From Tetraselmis striata (taxonomy: Eukaryota > Chlorophyta > Chlorodendrophyceae > Chlorodendrales > Chlorodendraceae): a stretch of 64,000 nucleotides of DNA. How positions within the stretch are numbered: the first letter of the stretch is position 1; each line of letters begins with the position of its first letter. This document shows, piece by piece, positions 1 to 9,055 of the stretch. The translations under genes and the position numbers were made by a program. The stretch is from contig VCJN01000943.1 in NCBI GenBank assembly GCA_006384855.1, forward strand, positions 1-64,000. The letters run 5' to 3'. The notes beneath the pieces are model-generated. The model worked only from the letters and a program-made list of their open reading frames with translations. It was not told the origin of the DNA and made no database searches.

Positions 1-368
1 CTTGGCAGCGACCCGGGCACGCATCACCCTAGCTTGCTTGGCCTGTGCAGCACCGCACTAAGCCCTGATTGCGCGCCACCCGGGACCGTTGGCCAGCTGG
101 GAGGGAGATACTGAGATACTGCCGCGCGTGCTTGCACGAGGATTTGTGGAGTAGCCTCCGCCGCTGCAGCCGGAAGCAATGGTGGCTCCTCGGGCGACCT
201 TTGCCTCTTACGGCCCACTGACTCACGGGACGAGGCAGCTGCATCGGTGGCTGTACCTCTCGTTTCAACAGAGCGAGGCACCACATCCACTGTCACAGCA
301 GCCATGCAATCGTTGGTGCAGTGGCCATCGTCAGTTCCACCTGCGTGCAAGACACATGAGTGACACAG

Positions 369-662
369 TCACACCCATGCCATAAATAACGGGCATGCTG
401 ACAATATTGACAGCAACAACATGTTACCTGTGGATATGACATGGTAGAAGGCCTTGCCGCGCGCATACTGATGACCCTTGACAAGGCCGGCTGTGGGGAT
501 AAGCATCCCAATCTTGCAATGCCCACCATCGCACCAAGCCTTGCATAGGGTGCAATATGTGTCCGGGTCCCATGGCAAGTTGGGGTCTGGGACGTAGTAG
601 GCGCGTAGTGTCTGCTGGTCCTCGTTGCGAGTGAGCAGCTGCTCATCGTGCTGCGCGTTCAC
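369..662 (-). CDS. hypothetical ORF fragment with Cys/His cluster
   Basis: A 97-aa open frame with no recognisable homology. It contains a Cys-x-x-Cys...Cys...His-Cys cluster near residues 37-49 (YCTLCKAWCDGGHC) that could bind zinc. It lies downstream, in the minus direction, of an integrase fragment at 1286-1416, so it may be the tail of the same decayed transposon. The start and end are arbitrary. It could equally be a chance frame. Confidence 0.2.
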   Translation of the reverse strand: MNAQHDEQLLTRNEDQQTLRAYYVPDPNLPWDPDTYCTLCKAWCDGGHCKIGMLIPTAGLVKGHQYARGKAFYHVISTGNMLLLSILSACPLFMAWV

Positions 663-853
663 GCTAATCCTCGACGTGATGGGCAGATCTTTTTCGTGTA
701 CACGGAGGAGCGGGGAGCAGGGGAATATAAGTTAGCACTTGTGTGTTTGTGATATATGTGCTGTGGAATACGAGCTAGCACTGCTACATAATTATAGTAT
801 TCAAAATAAATACATAATACAGCAAACACACATAATAATTATAAGTATTATTT

Positions 854-892
<39 letters not shown>

Positions 893-1285
893 TACATTAC
901 AATGAAAGGTATGGCCGTGGGTAGAAGACATTATCATATAACAGTATGTACAACATCATAACCTAATATACACAACCCAATAGCAGCAGCAGTAATTATA
1001 TATAAAACCCAACATATATGATATTAACATACGTCAATAAGAGTAGTGATAATTACTACTGTCGATTGTTATATTAGTCAAAGAGTTGATTATAATCATT
1101 GCTCAGCACTTTATGCTATGGCGCAGTACATGCGCATCATGGCAGGCCAACAATATTGCAACGGCTTTGCGGGCATTCACCAACTGGGAGAGGCGCTGGT
1201 GTTCTGAAGGCATCCATGTCTTGCTTCATGCTCTTGTGGCTGCTGCTCTTGTCGCGCATGCTCCTCTGCATGCTGCTCCTTTTCG
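663..1285. other. AT-rich non-coding stretch with GA microsatellite
   Basis: No gene is seen. The stretch is far more AT-rich than the surrounding DNA, with many TATA/ATAA runs, and includes an almost pure (GA)n tract at about 854-891. Confidence 0.6.
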
Positions 1286-1416
1286 TCAAAGGGCAATTGC
1301 GATGCGCTCCTCAATGGTGCGGTTGAATCTTTCAATGCCGCCGTTGCTTGGGCTATGCGTAGCTCTCCCTGTTACCATTTGGCAGCCAGGCAAGAGCTTC
1401 TTGGTGCTTTCAATCA
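1286..1416 (-). pseudogene. integrase (rve-like) core fragment
   Basis: Read on the minus strand this short frame ends in the segment ATHSPSNGGIERFNRTIEER. It matches the conserved C-terminal part of retroviral-type integrase cores, 'HPxSxGxxERFNRTxxE', where the Glu is the third catalytic acidic residue. The frame is closed on both sides by stops (TGA at 1286-1288 and another about 130 nt upstream), so only a fragment remains. It may come from an LTR retrotransposon or a Ginger-like DNA transposon; the fragment is too short to tell. No D,D part of the DDE triad was found upstream. Confidence 0.55.
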
Positions 1417-1420
1417 CATT

Positions 1421-2879
1421 CAATCACAACACGCACATATCTTAGACTTGCACTTGCATGCAGGCTGAGCAGCATGCTATTTATTACACAACGGCCCACA
1501 AACCTCCTTCGCTTCCTCCTCCGAGAGACCGATTATCTTGCTCGGTTGCTTGTCGGCAACACGGAGAACTCTCTACCATTGTCAGCATGGTTGGGAGTTT
1601 GCCTCCGATTTCGCCACCATGCTAACTCGCGCGCCTAATGGGACGGCATCTCGGGCGATTTTCAACAATACCAAACTACCCCCTCTCCCCCCCCGCACAC
1701 CAACCCTCGAGAACCGCGCCCCGCCCGCCCTACCCCGCTTATGCCGACCATTAGCTTTATGTTGTGTGGTAGAGACTGGCATCTTTCTCCGCGCGCTTGC
1801 CGTGTACGTCGGTGCGTGTCAGTCCGCCCGTGTAGGCGCGTGCCGCCCTAGTGCCGGTTCCGCATGCGACGCTCGCCCTTTGCGGCGTCGCCTGACCGCG
1901 GCGGCACCTAGTCAACAAGACACCCTGCCGCGAGCGGGGCGGTGTCTGCACCCGTGCGCCGGGCCTCAATAGCATAGTTGGGTCTGTGTGGGGTGAAGCG
2001 TGGTGTCTCAGGGGATACCAACTGTGGCGCTCGCGGCCCGGTAGTGCCGTTTCTAACCGCGGGTGCGAGGTTCAGGTCGGGCGCGGGCGCACATGCTGGG
2101 CCGTGCCGGACTACCAGCATACCGCCGGGACACAGACGATCGGAGCAGGCACTCCGTTGCATCGGCGGGGAGGTGGTATTATTGCGCCCACGCGGACGAT
2201 ATGGAGGGGGCCTCCCCCTTTATTGATAGGCATGGGTATGCTGTCAGTTGCCTAGCATGCGTGATGGCGTGGGCGGAACAGGCGGGTAGGTTGGCATGAC
2301 TAGGTAGCACCGTTCGCGACGACATGTCCATACAACCGGATATGCCTCATATATGGTATTGAGCCGTCGTGTAGAAACGCGAAGGGCCGGATAGTTGGTA
2401 GGTTGACAAACGTACAACCTCGTAAGCAAGAGGACGATAATACGGGTACCGAGTACAGCATGGCCTACGGGTAGTCCTTAGTAGCCAGGAGACATGGCCG
2501 GCTACCAGGCCATGCGGACCCCCGTAGAGAATGACCCTACTAAGGTACTGCTTCTGGCGGTTAGTACGGCGGTCCTGCTTCTAGTGCCTCGGGGACTTTT
2601 GTATGTGAGGATAAATCCAACATGGTTTTGTTGTATCGTCATTCCGGGGCCGGTACGGTAAATAGGGGATTTTCTGTTAAAGGTAGGTACGCGACTGTAC
2701 CGGTACCGCTAAGAGGGCGCTGCGGGCGGGACCTACAGAGCACACCCGCCCACCACATCAGCCAGCTCAACTGGCAGGATATAAGCTCATACACCATCCC
2801 GCGGCCAGTGGCCCGGGTCAACTACGGGGATGGGAGTCTACAGGCGGTAGCCGGGGCGGTGGACTTGGGGTGTGCCGCC
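1421..2879. other. no recognisable gene
   Basis: Long overlapping frames exist on both strands because GC is high, but none has family motifs. A short inverted repeat (about 2471-2485 against 2537-2551, sharing CTTAGTAG/CTACTAAG) could form a hairpin. Confidence 0.4.
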
Positions 2880-3041
2880 CTAGCCGGCGCGGGCGTGCTT
2901 CAGGCGGCGGATGGCGGTCTCGTCGCAGTGGAGGTGGTGCTCCCAGCAGTCGCGGCTGTGCACCGAGCTGGGCATGCACAAGGTGATGCCGCACTGCACG
3001 CAGTAGAACGAGCTCCCGAGGCTTCTAGCGCGGTGGATTTG
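2880..3041 (-). pseudogene. piggyBac-like C-terminal zinc-finger fragment
   Basis: A 53-codon minus-strand frame bounded by stops. It contains FYCVQCGITLCM followed by CWEHHLHC. The spacing of Cys-x2-Cys-x4-Cys and a Cys-x-x-His-His-x-Cys pair resembles the cysteine-rich C-terminus of piggyBac-type transposases, where YxCxxCxxxLC precedes CFxxYH. Only this terminal module is visible and no DDD catalytic domain was found beside it. A different zinc-binding host fragment is possible. Confidence 0.35.
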
Positions 3042-3390
3042 TCACTGGATGTTTTGTAATTCACACCAGTACGAGTAAAACATATATTGTTAATATGCTG
3101 TTATTTTTATTTATTGGTTTCCTGCCGATCGCCTTTTGCAGGTAGTATATAAATATTGCTGCAGCTACGGGTACCCCGGGCCGTTAAAATGCACTTCCCT
3201 TAAGCTCTTGACGGCCAATCCCTGCTGACTGTACACCCCGGTGCTCCAGACAAAAACAGTATATACTGCGACCGGGAGGCCGATCGGGGATTCGGGGATT
3301 GCCGCTAACCCGTACCGCTAGGGCACCAGAAGGTCTTCCAGAACGCCCTGATTCGGGATACGGGAATCATCCGGAACGGGAACGCTTTTC
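3042..3390. other. presumed host-PLV junction zone
   Basis: No gene is seen. ATCGGGGATT at 3283-3292 and AGCTACGGGTACCC at 3173-3186 have short inverted counterparts near the right end of the PLV (22561-22570 and 22593-22606). The spacing differs, so they are not convincing terminal inverted repeats. The exact left boundary of the virus is not determined. Confidence 0.3.
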
Positions 3391-3405
3391 TTGGTGAAAA
3401 ACAAG

Positions 3406-3603
3406 ATGACCAGGTGTTCAGCTGGCAACCAGTTCCCCGCGATCGGGCCGCCCGGGTGCAACTTCGCCAACAAGAAACACAGCGGGAGCAAGCGAGCGGG
3501 CACGGGCGACCGCCCGGGAGGCGCGAAGAGGCAAAAGGCGGACCGCAAACGGCCGGGAACGGCCGCCGCGCCCGGAGGGGCCAAGAAACCGCGGCGAAAC
3601 TGA
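3406..3603 (+). CDS. small basic hypothetical protein
   Basis: A 65-aa frame rich in Lys, Arg, Gly, Pro and Ala, with clustered basic patches in its second half (for example GGAKRQKADRKRPGTAAAPG). This looks like a DNA-binding or nuclear-targeting tail. No homology is recognised. It lies at the extreme left edge of the viral block and is transcribed toward the palindrome. An overlapping minus-strand frame (3318-3815) shares the same DNA. High GC makes chance frames common, so the call is weak. Confidence 0.25.
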   Translation: MTRCSAGNQFPAIGPPGCNFANKKHSGSKRAGTGDRPGGAKRQKADRKRPGTAAAPGGAKKPRRN

Positions 3604-3639
3604 TCAGATCTGGAGGCGTTCTGGTGGTGTTCTGGTGGT

Positions 3640-4117
3640 GTTCCGGACAGGAAAACGTTTTTTGAGTGGATATTCACCCAAAGTGGTGTATAATACGGTA
3701 GTTCTGGAAGCAAAATATCCAGAAGCGGAGCACCGCCTGTGTTTTCGCGACATTTTGTGAGGAAATCAGGCGGTGTAGCGAAATGGTGTATGTTTTTGGG
3801 CCCTCCAGAACCCAAAAAAAGCGATACGGTGTACCTTCTTGAACATGTTTATTCCGAAACTGACATTCAGGCGGTACCGCTTCAGGAGCGTTTCTGGATG
3901 GTTTCTTAATGAAAAGGCGTACCGTATCGCTTTTTCGGGTGTTTTTGGGCGTTCAGAACATACACCACTTCGCTACACCGCCTGAATTACTCACAAAATG
4001 TCGCGAAAACGCAGGCGGCGCACCGCTTCGGGTTCAGGTTCTTCAAGAACTCCTGTATTATACGACACTTCTTCATGAATATCCCATAGAAAAACGTTTT
4101 CCTGTCCGAAACACCTC
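3640..4117. repeat. large imperfect palindrome at PLV left end
   Basis: Two arms of about 200 bp, at 3640-3838 and 3913-4117, are inverted copies of each other around a ~75-bp centre. Shared blocks include CACAAAATGTCGCGAAAAC, CGCTACACCGCCTGA, CCGTATCGCTTTTT and AAAAACGTTTTCCTGTCCG. As a result, divergent frames on the two strands encode related peptides (NIHHFATPP, LTKCREN, GGAPL). Identity is roughly three quarters by eye. It may be an inverted terminal structure, a pair of diverged repeats, or remnants of a duplicated small gene. Confidence 0.7.
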
Positions 4118-4175
4118 AAGATCTCATAGGTTATGTGAAATATACCACACCTTGAAAAAGTTTTCATGTGCCAAG

Positions 4176-5438
4176 TCACGCGAGGAACACGACTTCGCTG
4201 AACCGGGGGGGCGGGCCTTCGTCAACATCCATAAGAAGGCGGTAATGAGAATACGACACGGTGTTTGTGACGGTTCCCTGGAAGAGGTAGGCGTCGTCCG
4301 TGGGGATATCATCGGAATCAAAGTCCTCCTGGAACAAGGTGTTTGTCGCTTTGTCCGCTGAGGGGATCACGGTGTACACCATGTTCGTGAAAACGGCAAG
4401 GGTGTCCCAGTTTGAGCCGTCGTGAGATCCTTGGACCTTGCAAAACCTCACCAACAAAACCTCCCATGATTCCGTATTCCAAAGCCGTACGCCGGTAACC
4501 GTGGCTGCTCCGGGAAGCTGGATGGCGAGGAAGTGCGGTACCGACTCGGAAGGGTTAGCGACCCAAGCCTCACGATAGGTACCGCTTTTCCTTTCGAACA
4601 CCATCCATCCTTCATAGTTTCCTGCGCCGGCATTACTCGACTCGGTGACGGTGTATCCCTGGTCGGCGTAATCCGTCAGCGCGGGAATGGGGAGCGGGTT
4701 CACGCCCTCGTAAAGCACGAGCTCCACGATGGTGATCAGGGTGGACAGGTTCCCCGTATACCACGTGCAGTTGATCGCGTAGCTGCTCGAGGCCAGTGTG
4801 TTCTCGAAAAACACGTCCGCGTAATCGTTTCGCATGACCGTCGCCCCCGCGTTCGTCTCCCCGACCACCCAATCGCCGGGCTGGAGCGACTTGCTCACGA
4901 GCTCCGTTACGCCCCGATAAAATGTCACCGTCCCCGGGAAGCTGTGGGGCTCGTTTTCGGCGATTCTCGTCGCGGAGTACACCCGAAACCCCACGATCTT
5001 CTTGGGCTGGCTCAGGGTGAAGGTGATCGTGACGGGAGGGGTGTTCTCCGGGCTCGCAAATATGTGGTTGTCCCACAAGAAACTGCCGTCGAATATGTAA
5101 TCCGCTGAGAAGAGGTCCTTGTCAAAGGTCGGATTCGTCGAGGTTACCGTCGCCAGCAACCCGTCGATCGCGGTGACGGAGGGGGTTTCCTGGCTCCCGA
5201 TCGGCTGGATCCCGCTCGAGTTACCCGCCGAGTCGATCAATTCCACCCAAAACCAGTAGGCCGTGCCCGGCGACAGGCCGCTCACCGTCTTTTGCCCATC
5301 CTCGTACTCGTAGCTCGCGTTCTGGGCGATGGTGGCCGTCGCGGAATCGATAAAATCCGAGGTCACGACCGTGTACGTCCCGGTCGGCACGGTGTTCGCG
5401 GTGTTCTGGTACAAGCGGATCTCCGAGAACCCGCTCAT
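4176..5438 (-). CDS. PLV surface protein with FN3-like and discoidin-like regions
   Basis: 420 aa. The N-terminal part (about residues 20-85) has an FN3-like pattern ending in SGLSPGTAYWFWVELIDSAG. Two later regions (about 130-240 and 290-415) look like discoidin/F5-8C-type beta sandwiches: VTITFTLSQPKKIVGFRVYS, then HFLAIQLPGAATVTGVRLWN followed by KVQGSHDGSNWDTL. Such modules bind glycans or proteins, so a role in host-surface attachment is inferred. It is the last gene of the left arm and starts 4 nt after the stop of the two-TM gene. The 168-aa gene at 6220 has a similar FN3-like segment, suggesting a related pair. No signal peptide is visible, as expected for a virion protein assembled inside the cell. 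Confidence 0.65.
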   Translation of the reverse strand: MSGFSEIRLYQNTANTVPTGTYTVVTSDFIDSATATIAQNASYEYEDGQKTVSGLSPGTAYWFWVELIDSAGNSSGIQPIGSQETPSVTAIDGLLATVTSTNPTFDKDLFSADYIFDGSFLWDNHIFASPENTPPVTITFTLSQPKKIVGFRVYSATRIAENEPHSFPGTVTFYRGVTELVSKSLQPGDWVVGETNAGATVMRNDYADVFFENTLASSSYAINCTWYTGNLSTLITIVELVLYEGVNPLPIPALTDYADQGYTVTESSNAGAGNYEGWMVFERKSGTYREAWVANPSESVPHFLAIQLPGAATVTGVRLWNTESWEVLLVRFCKVQGSHDGSNWDTLAVFTNMVYTVIPSADKATNTLFQEDFDSDDIPTDDAYLFQGTVTNTVSYSHYRLLMDVDEGPPPRFSEVVFLA

Positions 5439-5442
5439 TTCT

Positions 5443-5949
5443 TTATGAAGAGCGATTTTCCAGGCATTTCGGGACCTGGGGAGCCCTTTCCTCGAGCCTC
5501 GTGATGTCGCTGGCGACGTGGCGTATGAAATCGGACATATCGCGGTACGTCCCGTCGTCCAGCGTGCCCAAAAACGATTCCATGTTTATCTCCCGGACCA
5601 GCTCGGAGAACCTCGTGGAAACCTCGTCGTGCTTGTTGTAACGCTCCGACCACCCCATGGCGTTCGACACGCTCGTAACGGCCCCCGCGAGGAGGCTCAG
5701 ACACCCCGAAACGGTGACGGCTATCCCGATCTCGCCGGTGTGTTTGATCCCGAAAACGATATTCACGCACCCGACCACCAAACTGATCAGAATGTTGCTG
5801 TATATCACCGCATCGTACCGTTTCTTGAAGTATCGGTAAGCGTTCTCGTGAAGCGTTCGCTGAGCTCGGGATAACTCGCGCCACCGAAGGAGCAAAGGGT
5901 TATCGATGTCGATACTGGCGTGGGCGTCGGAACCCGAACCGGTACTCAT
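5443..5949 (-). CDS. two-TM SLATT-like membrane protein
   Basis: 168 aa. A basic/aromatic helix (about residues 20-46) precedes two hydrophobic segments at roughly 48-68 and 74-98, separated by a short turn. A charged helix follows, containing WSERYNKHDEVSTRFSELVR. Two TM helices followed by an R/H/S/L-patterned helix is the layout of SLATT domains, known mainly from bacterial conflict systems and also seen in some eukaryotic viruses. I infer that assignment only from layout. Its ATG directly follows the stop codon of the 72-aa gene (TAAATG), so the two are probably cotranscribed. It could instead be an ordinary virion membrane protein. Confidence 0.6.
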   Translation of the reverse strand: MSTGSGSDAHASIDIDNPLLLRWRELSRAQRTLHENAYRYFKKRYDAVIYSNILISLVVGCVNIVFGIKHTGEIGIAVTVSGCLSLLAGAVTSVSNAMGWSERYNKHDEVSTRFSELVREINMESFLGTLDDGTYRDMSDFIRHVASDITRLEERAPQVPKCLENRSS

Positions 5950-6168
5950 TTACTTGTCTCGGAATAAAATTTGGCCGTGCACCGAGGGATCGCGAAAATT
6001 CAGATCGACGCTCCGCCGGCTCGCGATCTCGGATACCTCGTGGCCCAGGGAATTGGTTCGGATTGATGATGTGAACCCCAGGAGCGTGTTCCGCCCCACG
6101 AACGCCGCGACGGTCGGCGTGTTCGACCTGAACTGGTGGATGTTCATAAGAACAACCGAGTTACTCAT
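5950..6168 (-). CDS. small PLV protein, 72 aa
   Basis: No family is recognised. The protein is compact and polar, with no TM segment. Its stop codon abuts the ATG of the downstream two-TM gene without a gap. The upstream 51-nt gap carries TTGTGGCAT (minus strand, 6177-6185) 8 nt before the ATG, a motif also found before the major capsid gene and the 116-aa gene. That shared motif and the tight packing support a real gene expressed with the structural block. Confidence 0.55.
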   Translation of the reverse strand: MSNSVVLMNIHQFRSNTPTVAAFVGRNTLLGFTSSIRTNSLGHEVSEIASRRSVDLNFRDPSVHGQILFRDK

Positions 6169-6176
6169 TTGCTCTT

Positions 6177-6185
6177 ATGCCACAA
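6177..6185 (-). promoter_or_regulatory. TTGTGGCAT motif before the 72-aa gene
   Basis: The 9-mer is identical to those at 9041-9049 and 9418-9426. All three sit in short gaps just before leftward PLV start codons. It is a candidate core promoter element or transcription/processing signal; this is inference from position only. Confidence 0.4.
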
Positions 6186-6219
6186 GATCCGTGAAGGACA
6201 ACGTCACGTCCACGGTCGA

Positions 6220-6726
6220 TCAGGTCGTGCCCGACAGCGAAAACGCGTCCAGCGTCGGCGGCACCGTGTCGGCCGCGGTCGCGAGGCTCGCGGGGGTGGA
6301 CGCGGTCACCGCGCTCTCGTTGCCGCTCGCGTCGCGGGCCAACAACCACCCGTAATACGTCGTGTCGGGCTCCAGCCCCGTGACCGCGTACGCCTGGGTC
6401 GACCCCCCGAGGGACACGCCCGCCGCCTTGATCTCCGCGGAGGTGGGCGCGGTGGTCTGCGTGTCCGACACCAGGAGGATCATGTTCTGAACCCCGTCGT
6501 TGTCGCTCGCGTCGATCCCCACGTCGATCCGGGTGAACGCCGGCGTCCCCGCGGAAAGCGTGAACGCGGCCACGGTCGGCTCGATGCTATCCGTCGCGAA
6601 CGAGAACCCCTTCCCGAACATCTCGAGGAAAACCATCCGAACGTCCCCCTTCTCCATCCCCATCTCGATCACCCCGCCCGGAAACTCGATCGCCGGCTGC
6701 GATGTCCCGAAAGTGTGGCGCATCAT
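6220..6726 (-). CDS. PLV protein with FN3-like domain
   Basis: 168 aa. After an N-terminal region of about 45 residues, the remainder reads as one beta-sandwich repeat with FN3-like landmarks, including VTGLEPDTTYYGWLLARDAS, similar to the segment in the 420-aa protein. The C-terminus (TVPPTLDAFSLSGTT) looks like the start of another such domain that ends early. A truncated tandem-domain protein or a natural short form are both possible. It belongs to the leftward structural block, between the 72-aa gene and the 328-aa structural protein. Attachment or decoration of the virion is inferred. Confidence 0.55.
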   Translation of the reverse strand: MMRHTFGTSQPAIEFPGGVIEMGMEKGDVRMVFLEMFGKGFSFATDSIEPTVAAFTLSAGTPAFTRIDVGIDASDNDGVQNMILLVSDTQTTAPTSAEIKAAGVSLGGSTQAYAVTGLEPDTTYYGWLLARDASGNESAVTASTPASLATAADTVPPTLDAFSLSGTT

Positions 6727-6788
6727 TCAATTCCTTTAATATTGGAACCCGAAAAACACGCCCGGACCAGCGTTCATGAAGAACCGCC

Positions 6789-7775
6789 TCACGATCCCGA
6801 TCGGTAAAACGTGAAACACGCGGTGTAATGAGAAGCGTCCGTCACGATCGCGTACGTCACGGCGTCCCGAAGCTCCAGCGTCAGGAACCCCATATGGTCC
6901 AGAGGCGGACGAATCGGGATGCCGACCGTGTCGCTACACACCGACTTTATGGTCTGCTTGTACCCGAAATACTTTTCGCCCCCCTCGTCGTTGGTCCCCG
7001 GGAGGTACGCCAGCACGTTGCGGCTCTGGTGCCGATCGATCGCGAAGCTCGGGGTCGCCACGACCAGGCCCGCGGGCAAACTGCCGACCGAGCGGTCCAC
7101 GTGAACCGGGCTCACGTAGCTCACCGCCACGCTCCAGGGGCTCGTGCGATCCATCTCGAACGTCTTGAAGTCGAAGGCGACGCGCACGACGCCCGAGTTG
7201 CCGGTCACGGGGGTCGCCTGGCCGCTCGACACCCACAGGTGGTAAAAGCTCTGCGAGATCGGGCGCTCCGGCTCGTCGGTCCAGAACACCAAGCTGAAAC
7301 TGAAATCCAAGGTGTCGGCAGGAGTCCACGGGTACACGTCCGTGAACACCAGGGTCTGGGTTTCGTACATTCTGAATTGCAACTCGCCCAGCGTCGCCAA
7401 ATTGTCGCCCAGGGTTATCCCGCCGCAAGCGGTCGACTGAAGGTACGGCGTGTCGGCCATGATCCCGTAGTACGCCGTCTGCTTGGCCGAGGGGAGCAGC
7501 GCCAGAACCGGGTCCTTGTTCGCCTGGTTCCACGCCTTGTGGGAGTTAATCGCGGGAAAGGAGGAACACGTCAGGAGAACCGACAGCGGCCGCGAGGTGT
7601 TCTGCGCGAAAGACGCGCCGTTCGAAGACCCCACGACCGGCGTAATCCACTCCAGGCCGAACCGCACCAGTTTCCCGGCGTACTCGTTCGGCCGGCCCCG
7701 CCCCATGTCGAACGCGAAGTCGTACATCTGCCCCCGCGACCGCTCGGCCGAGTCGACGAGGATGCGGCTTATCAT
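6789..7775 (-). CDS. predicted PLV minor structural protein
   Basis: 328 aa, next to the major capsid gene with a 20-nt gap. It opens with ISRILVDSAERSRGQMYDFA, reminiscent of the N-terminal 'SxxR' arm of penton-type minor capsid proteins in Polinton-related viruses. It has a beta-rich body and ends with LDHMGFLTLELRDA, followed by a short strand-rich tail. These features and the position suggest a virion jelly-roll protein. A clearer penton homologue is present at 11503, so this is probably a second minor capsid or spike-base protein. No catalytic motifs or TM segments were seen. Confidence 0.5.
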   Translation of the reverse strand: MISRILVDSAERSRGQMYDFAFDMGRGRPNEYAGKLVRFGLEWITPVVGSSNGASFAQNTSRPLSVLLTCSSFPAINSHKAWNQANKDPVLALLPSAKQTAYYGIMADTPYLQSTACGGITLGDNLATLGELQFRMYETQTLVFTDVYPWTPADTLDFSFSLVFWTDEPERPISQSFYHLWVSSGQATPVTGNSGVVRVAFDFKTFEMDRTSPWSVAVSYVSPVHVDRSVGSLPAGLVVATPSFAIDRHQSRNVLAYLPGTNDEGGEKYFGYKQTIKSVCSDTVGIPIRPPLDHMGFLTLELRDAVTYAIVTDASHYTACFTFYRSGS

Positions 7776-7795
7776 TTAACATTCACTGGCAAAAA

Positions 7796-9028
7796 CTAAA
7801 ACACCGTCTGGGCCATGCCGCTCGGGTCGATGAACAGTATGGCGTCCTGGTGCGTGAAACTGTCGACGCGCACAGCCGCGGCGAGCGCGGAGGCGAACTG
7901 GGCCTTGATGTAAATCGTGGCCGTGGACACGTCGACGCCGCTCTCCGAGACCATGGACTTGTGGCTCTGGGTCTCGAGGTCCTGCGCGAGGACGTACGTC
8001 CCCTCGGCCGCCACCCACGTGCTGTCGCGGATCTGGCCGTGGTGCTCGACGCTCCCGAACGCGTGGAACGCCTTCTGCAGCTCCGCGAAGGCCTCGGCGT
8101 TACTGTCAACGGGCTTCTGGGGAACCAGCTGGCCGCCCACGTCGTACTGCCACCTCCCGGTGTCGCCGAAGGGGTTGGCGCGCAGCGTCACCGTCTTCTT
8201 GGTGCCGTCGCCGATGTTGCCCTGCAGCCGGAACACGCTGAAGATCGTTTTGATACTCCGGTAATTGCCGCTGATCAGCGTGTTGCACAGCGTGGACCCG
8301 CTCTCGACGGAGCTCGCGTGGTTGGAGAAAGTGGTCATCGGAATCCGATAGCCGCCGGAGTTCGCCTGGCTGATGGCCGAGGCCACGCCCGCGTCCAGCT
8401 TGACGATCTCCGCGCAAAACTCGACGTCGCTCACCGCCCAGTCGCGGGCCGCCGTGGACACCTGGAGGTCCTCCTTGTTCGCCAGGGTCAGGTTCATCCG
8501 GAGATGGTTCCTCACCATGTCGCCCACGGGGGTGTACTTCGTCGCCATGGTTCCCAGGACGCCGGAGCACAGCGGCAGGCAAACCGTGATCTCCGACCCG
8601 CCGCCGATCGTCGCGCCGGTGCGCGGCCCGGTGTTGCTGCGGCCCTCGGTCACCGACCCGCCCCAGGAGGCCTGGAGGGTGTCGCCCTGGGAGTCCTCCA
8701 GCAGCGCCATCAGCACCGGGTACTGGTCGATGTACTCCAGGACGTTGGAGCCGTACACGACCTCCAGCAGACGGATCACGCTGTGCGCGGAGTAGTCCAG
8801 GGTCATGGAGTTGCCCGCGGTGGAGTCCAGATTGTGGAGCTTGAACTTCAGGTACGACTGGCGAGTGTTCAAAAATTCTCCCCGATTACCGCACGGAATC
8901 GACAACTGCACGGTGTCGCCCGGGGAGAAGTTCCGGCCGTTGATGGGCGGGATGCTGTGGCGAAACTTCTGGGCGCTCACGGCGCGGGGCTTGGCGTTGT
9001 ACACGAAGGAATCCGAGAGTCCTGACAT
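7796..9028 (-). CDS. major capsid protein (double jelly-roll)
   Basis: 410 aa. The N-terminus PRAVSAQKFRHSIPPINGRN leads into strands with IPCGNRGEFLNTRQSYLKFK and LLEVVYGSNVLEYIDQYPVL, typical of PLV major capsid proteins. In these, an N-terminal arm precedes the first jelly roll and the V(x)GSNxLExI block sits between strands. A second jelly roll fits residues ~220-390, from the IPMTTFSNHASSVES region to the C-terminus. It should form the hexon-like pseudo-hexameric capsomers of the icosahedral shell. It is first in a run with the 328-aa gene downstream and is preceded by a TTGTGGCAT motif. The frame is fully open, in contrast to the broken replication genes. Confidence 0.85.
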   Translation of the reverse strand: MSGLSDSFVYNAKPRAVSAQKFRHSIPPINGRNFSPGDTVQLSIPCGNRGEFLNTRQSYLKFKLHNLDSTAGNSMTLDYSAHSVIRLLEVVYGSNVLEYIDQYPVLMALLEDSQGDTLQASWGGSVTEGRSNTGPRTGATIGGGSEITVCLPLCSGVLGTMATKYTPVGDMVRNHLRMNLTLANKEDLQVSTAARDWAVSDVEFCAEIVKLDAGVASAISQANSGGYRIPMTTFSNHASSVESGSTLCNTLISGNYRSIKTIFSVFRLQGNIGDGTKKTVTLRANPFGDTGRWQYDVGGQLVPQKPVDSNAEAFAELQKAFHAFGSVEHHGQIRDSTWVAAEGTYVLAQDLETQSHKSMVSESGVDVSTATIYIKAQFASALAAAVRVDSFTHQDAILFIDPSGMAQTVF

Positions 9029-9040
9029 GGTTTTAATTCA

Positions 9041-9049
9041 ATGCCACAA
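9041..9049 (-). promoter_or_regulatory. TTGTGGCAT motif before the capsid gene
   Basis: It lies 12 nt upstream of the MCP ATG within a 27-nt gap and is followed by TGAATTAAAAC before the start codon. The longer context TTGTGGCATT-(AT-rich)-ATG is shared with the 116-aa gene. Confidence 0.45.
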
Positions 9050-9055
9050 AAATTC

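Noticed and set aside
2622..3059. 145-aa plus-strand Ala/Val-rich frame
   Set aside because: It is antisense to the better-supported zinc-finger fragment and has shadow-like composition.
6828..9025. Long plus-strand frames opposite the capsid and 328-aa genes
   Set aside because: Arg/His-rich translations typical of antisense shadows in GC-rich coding DNA; the minus strand has the PLV capsid signatures.
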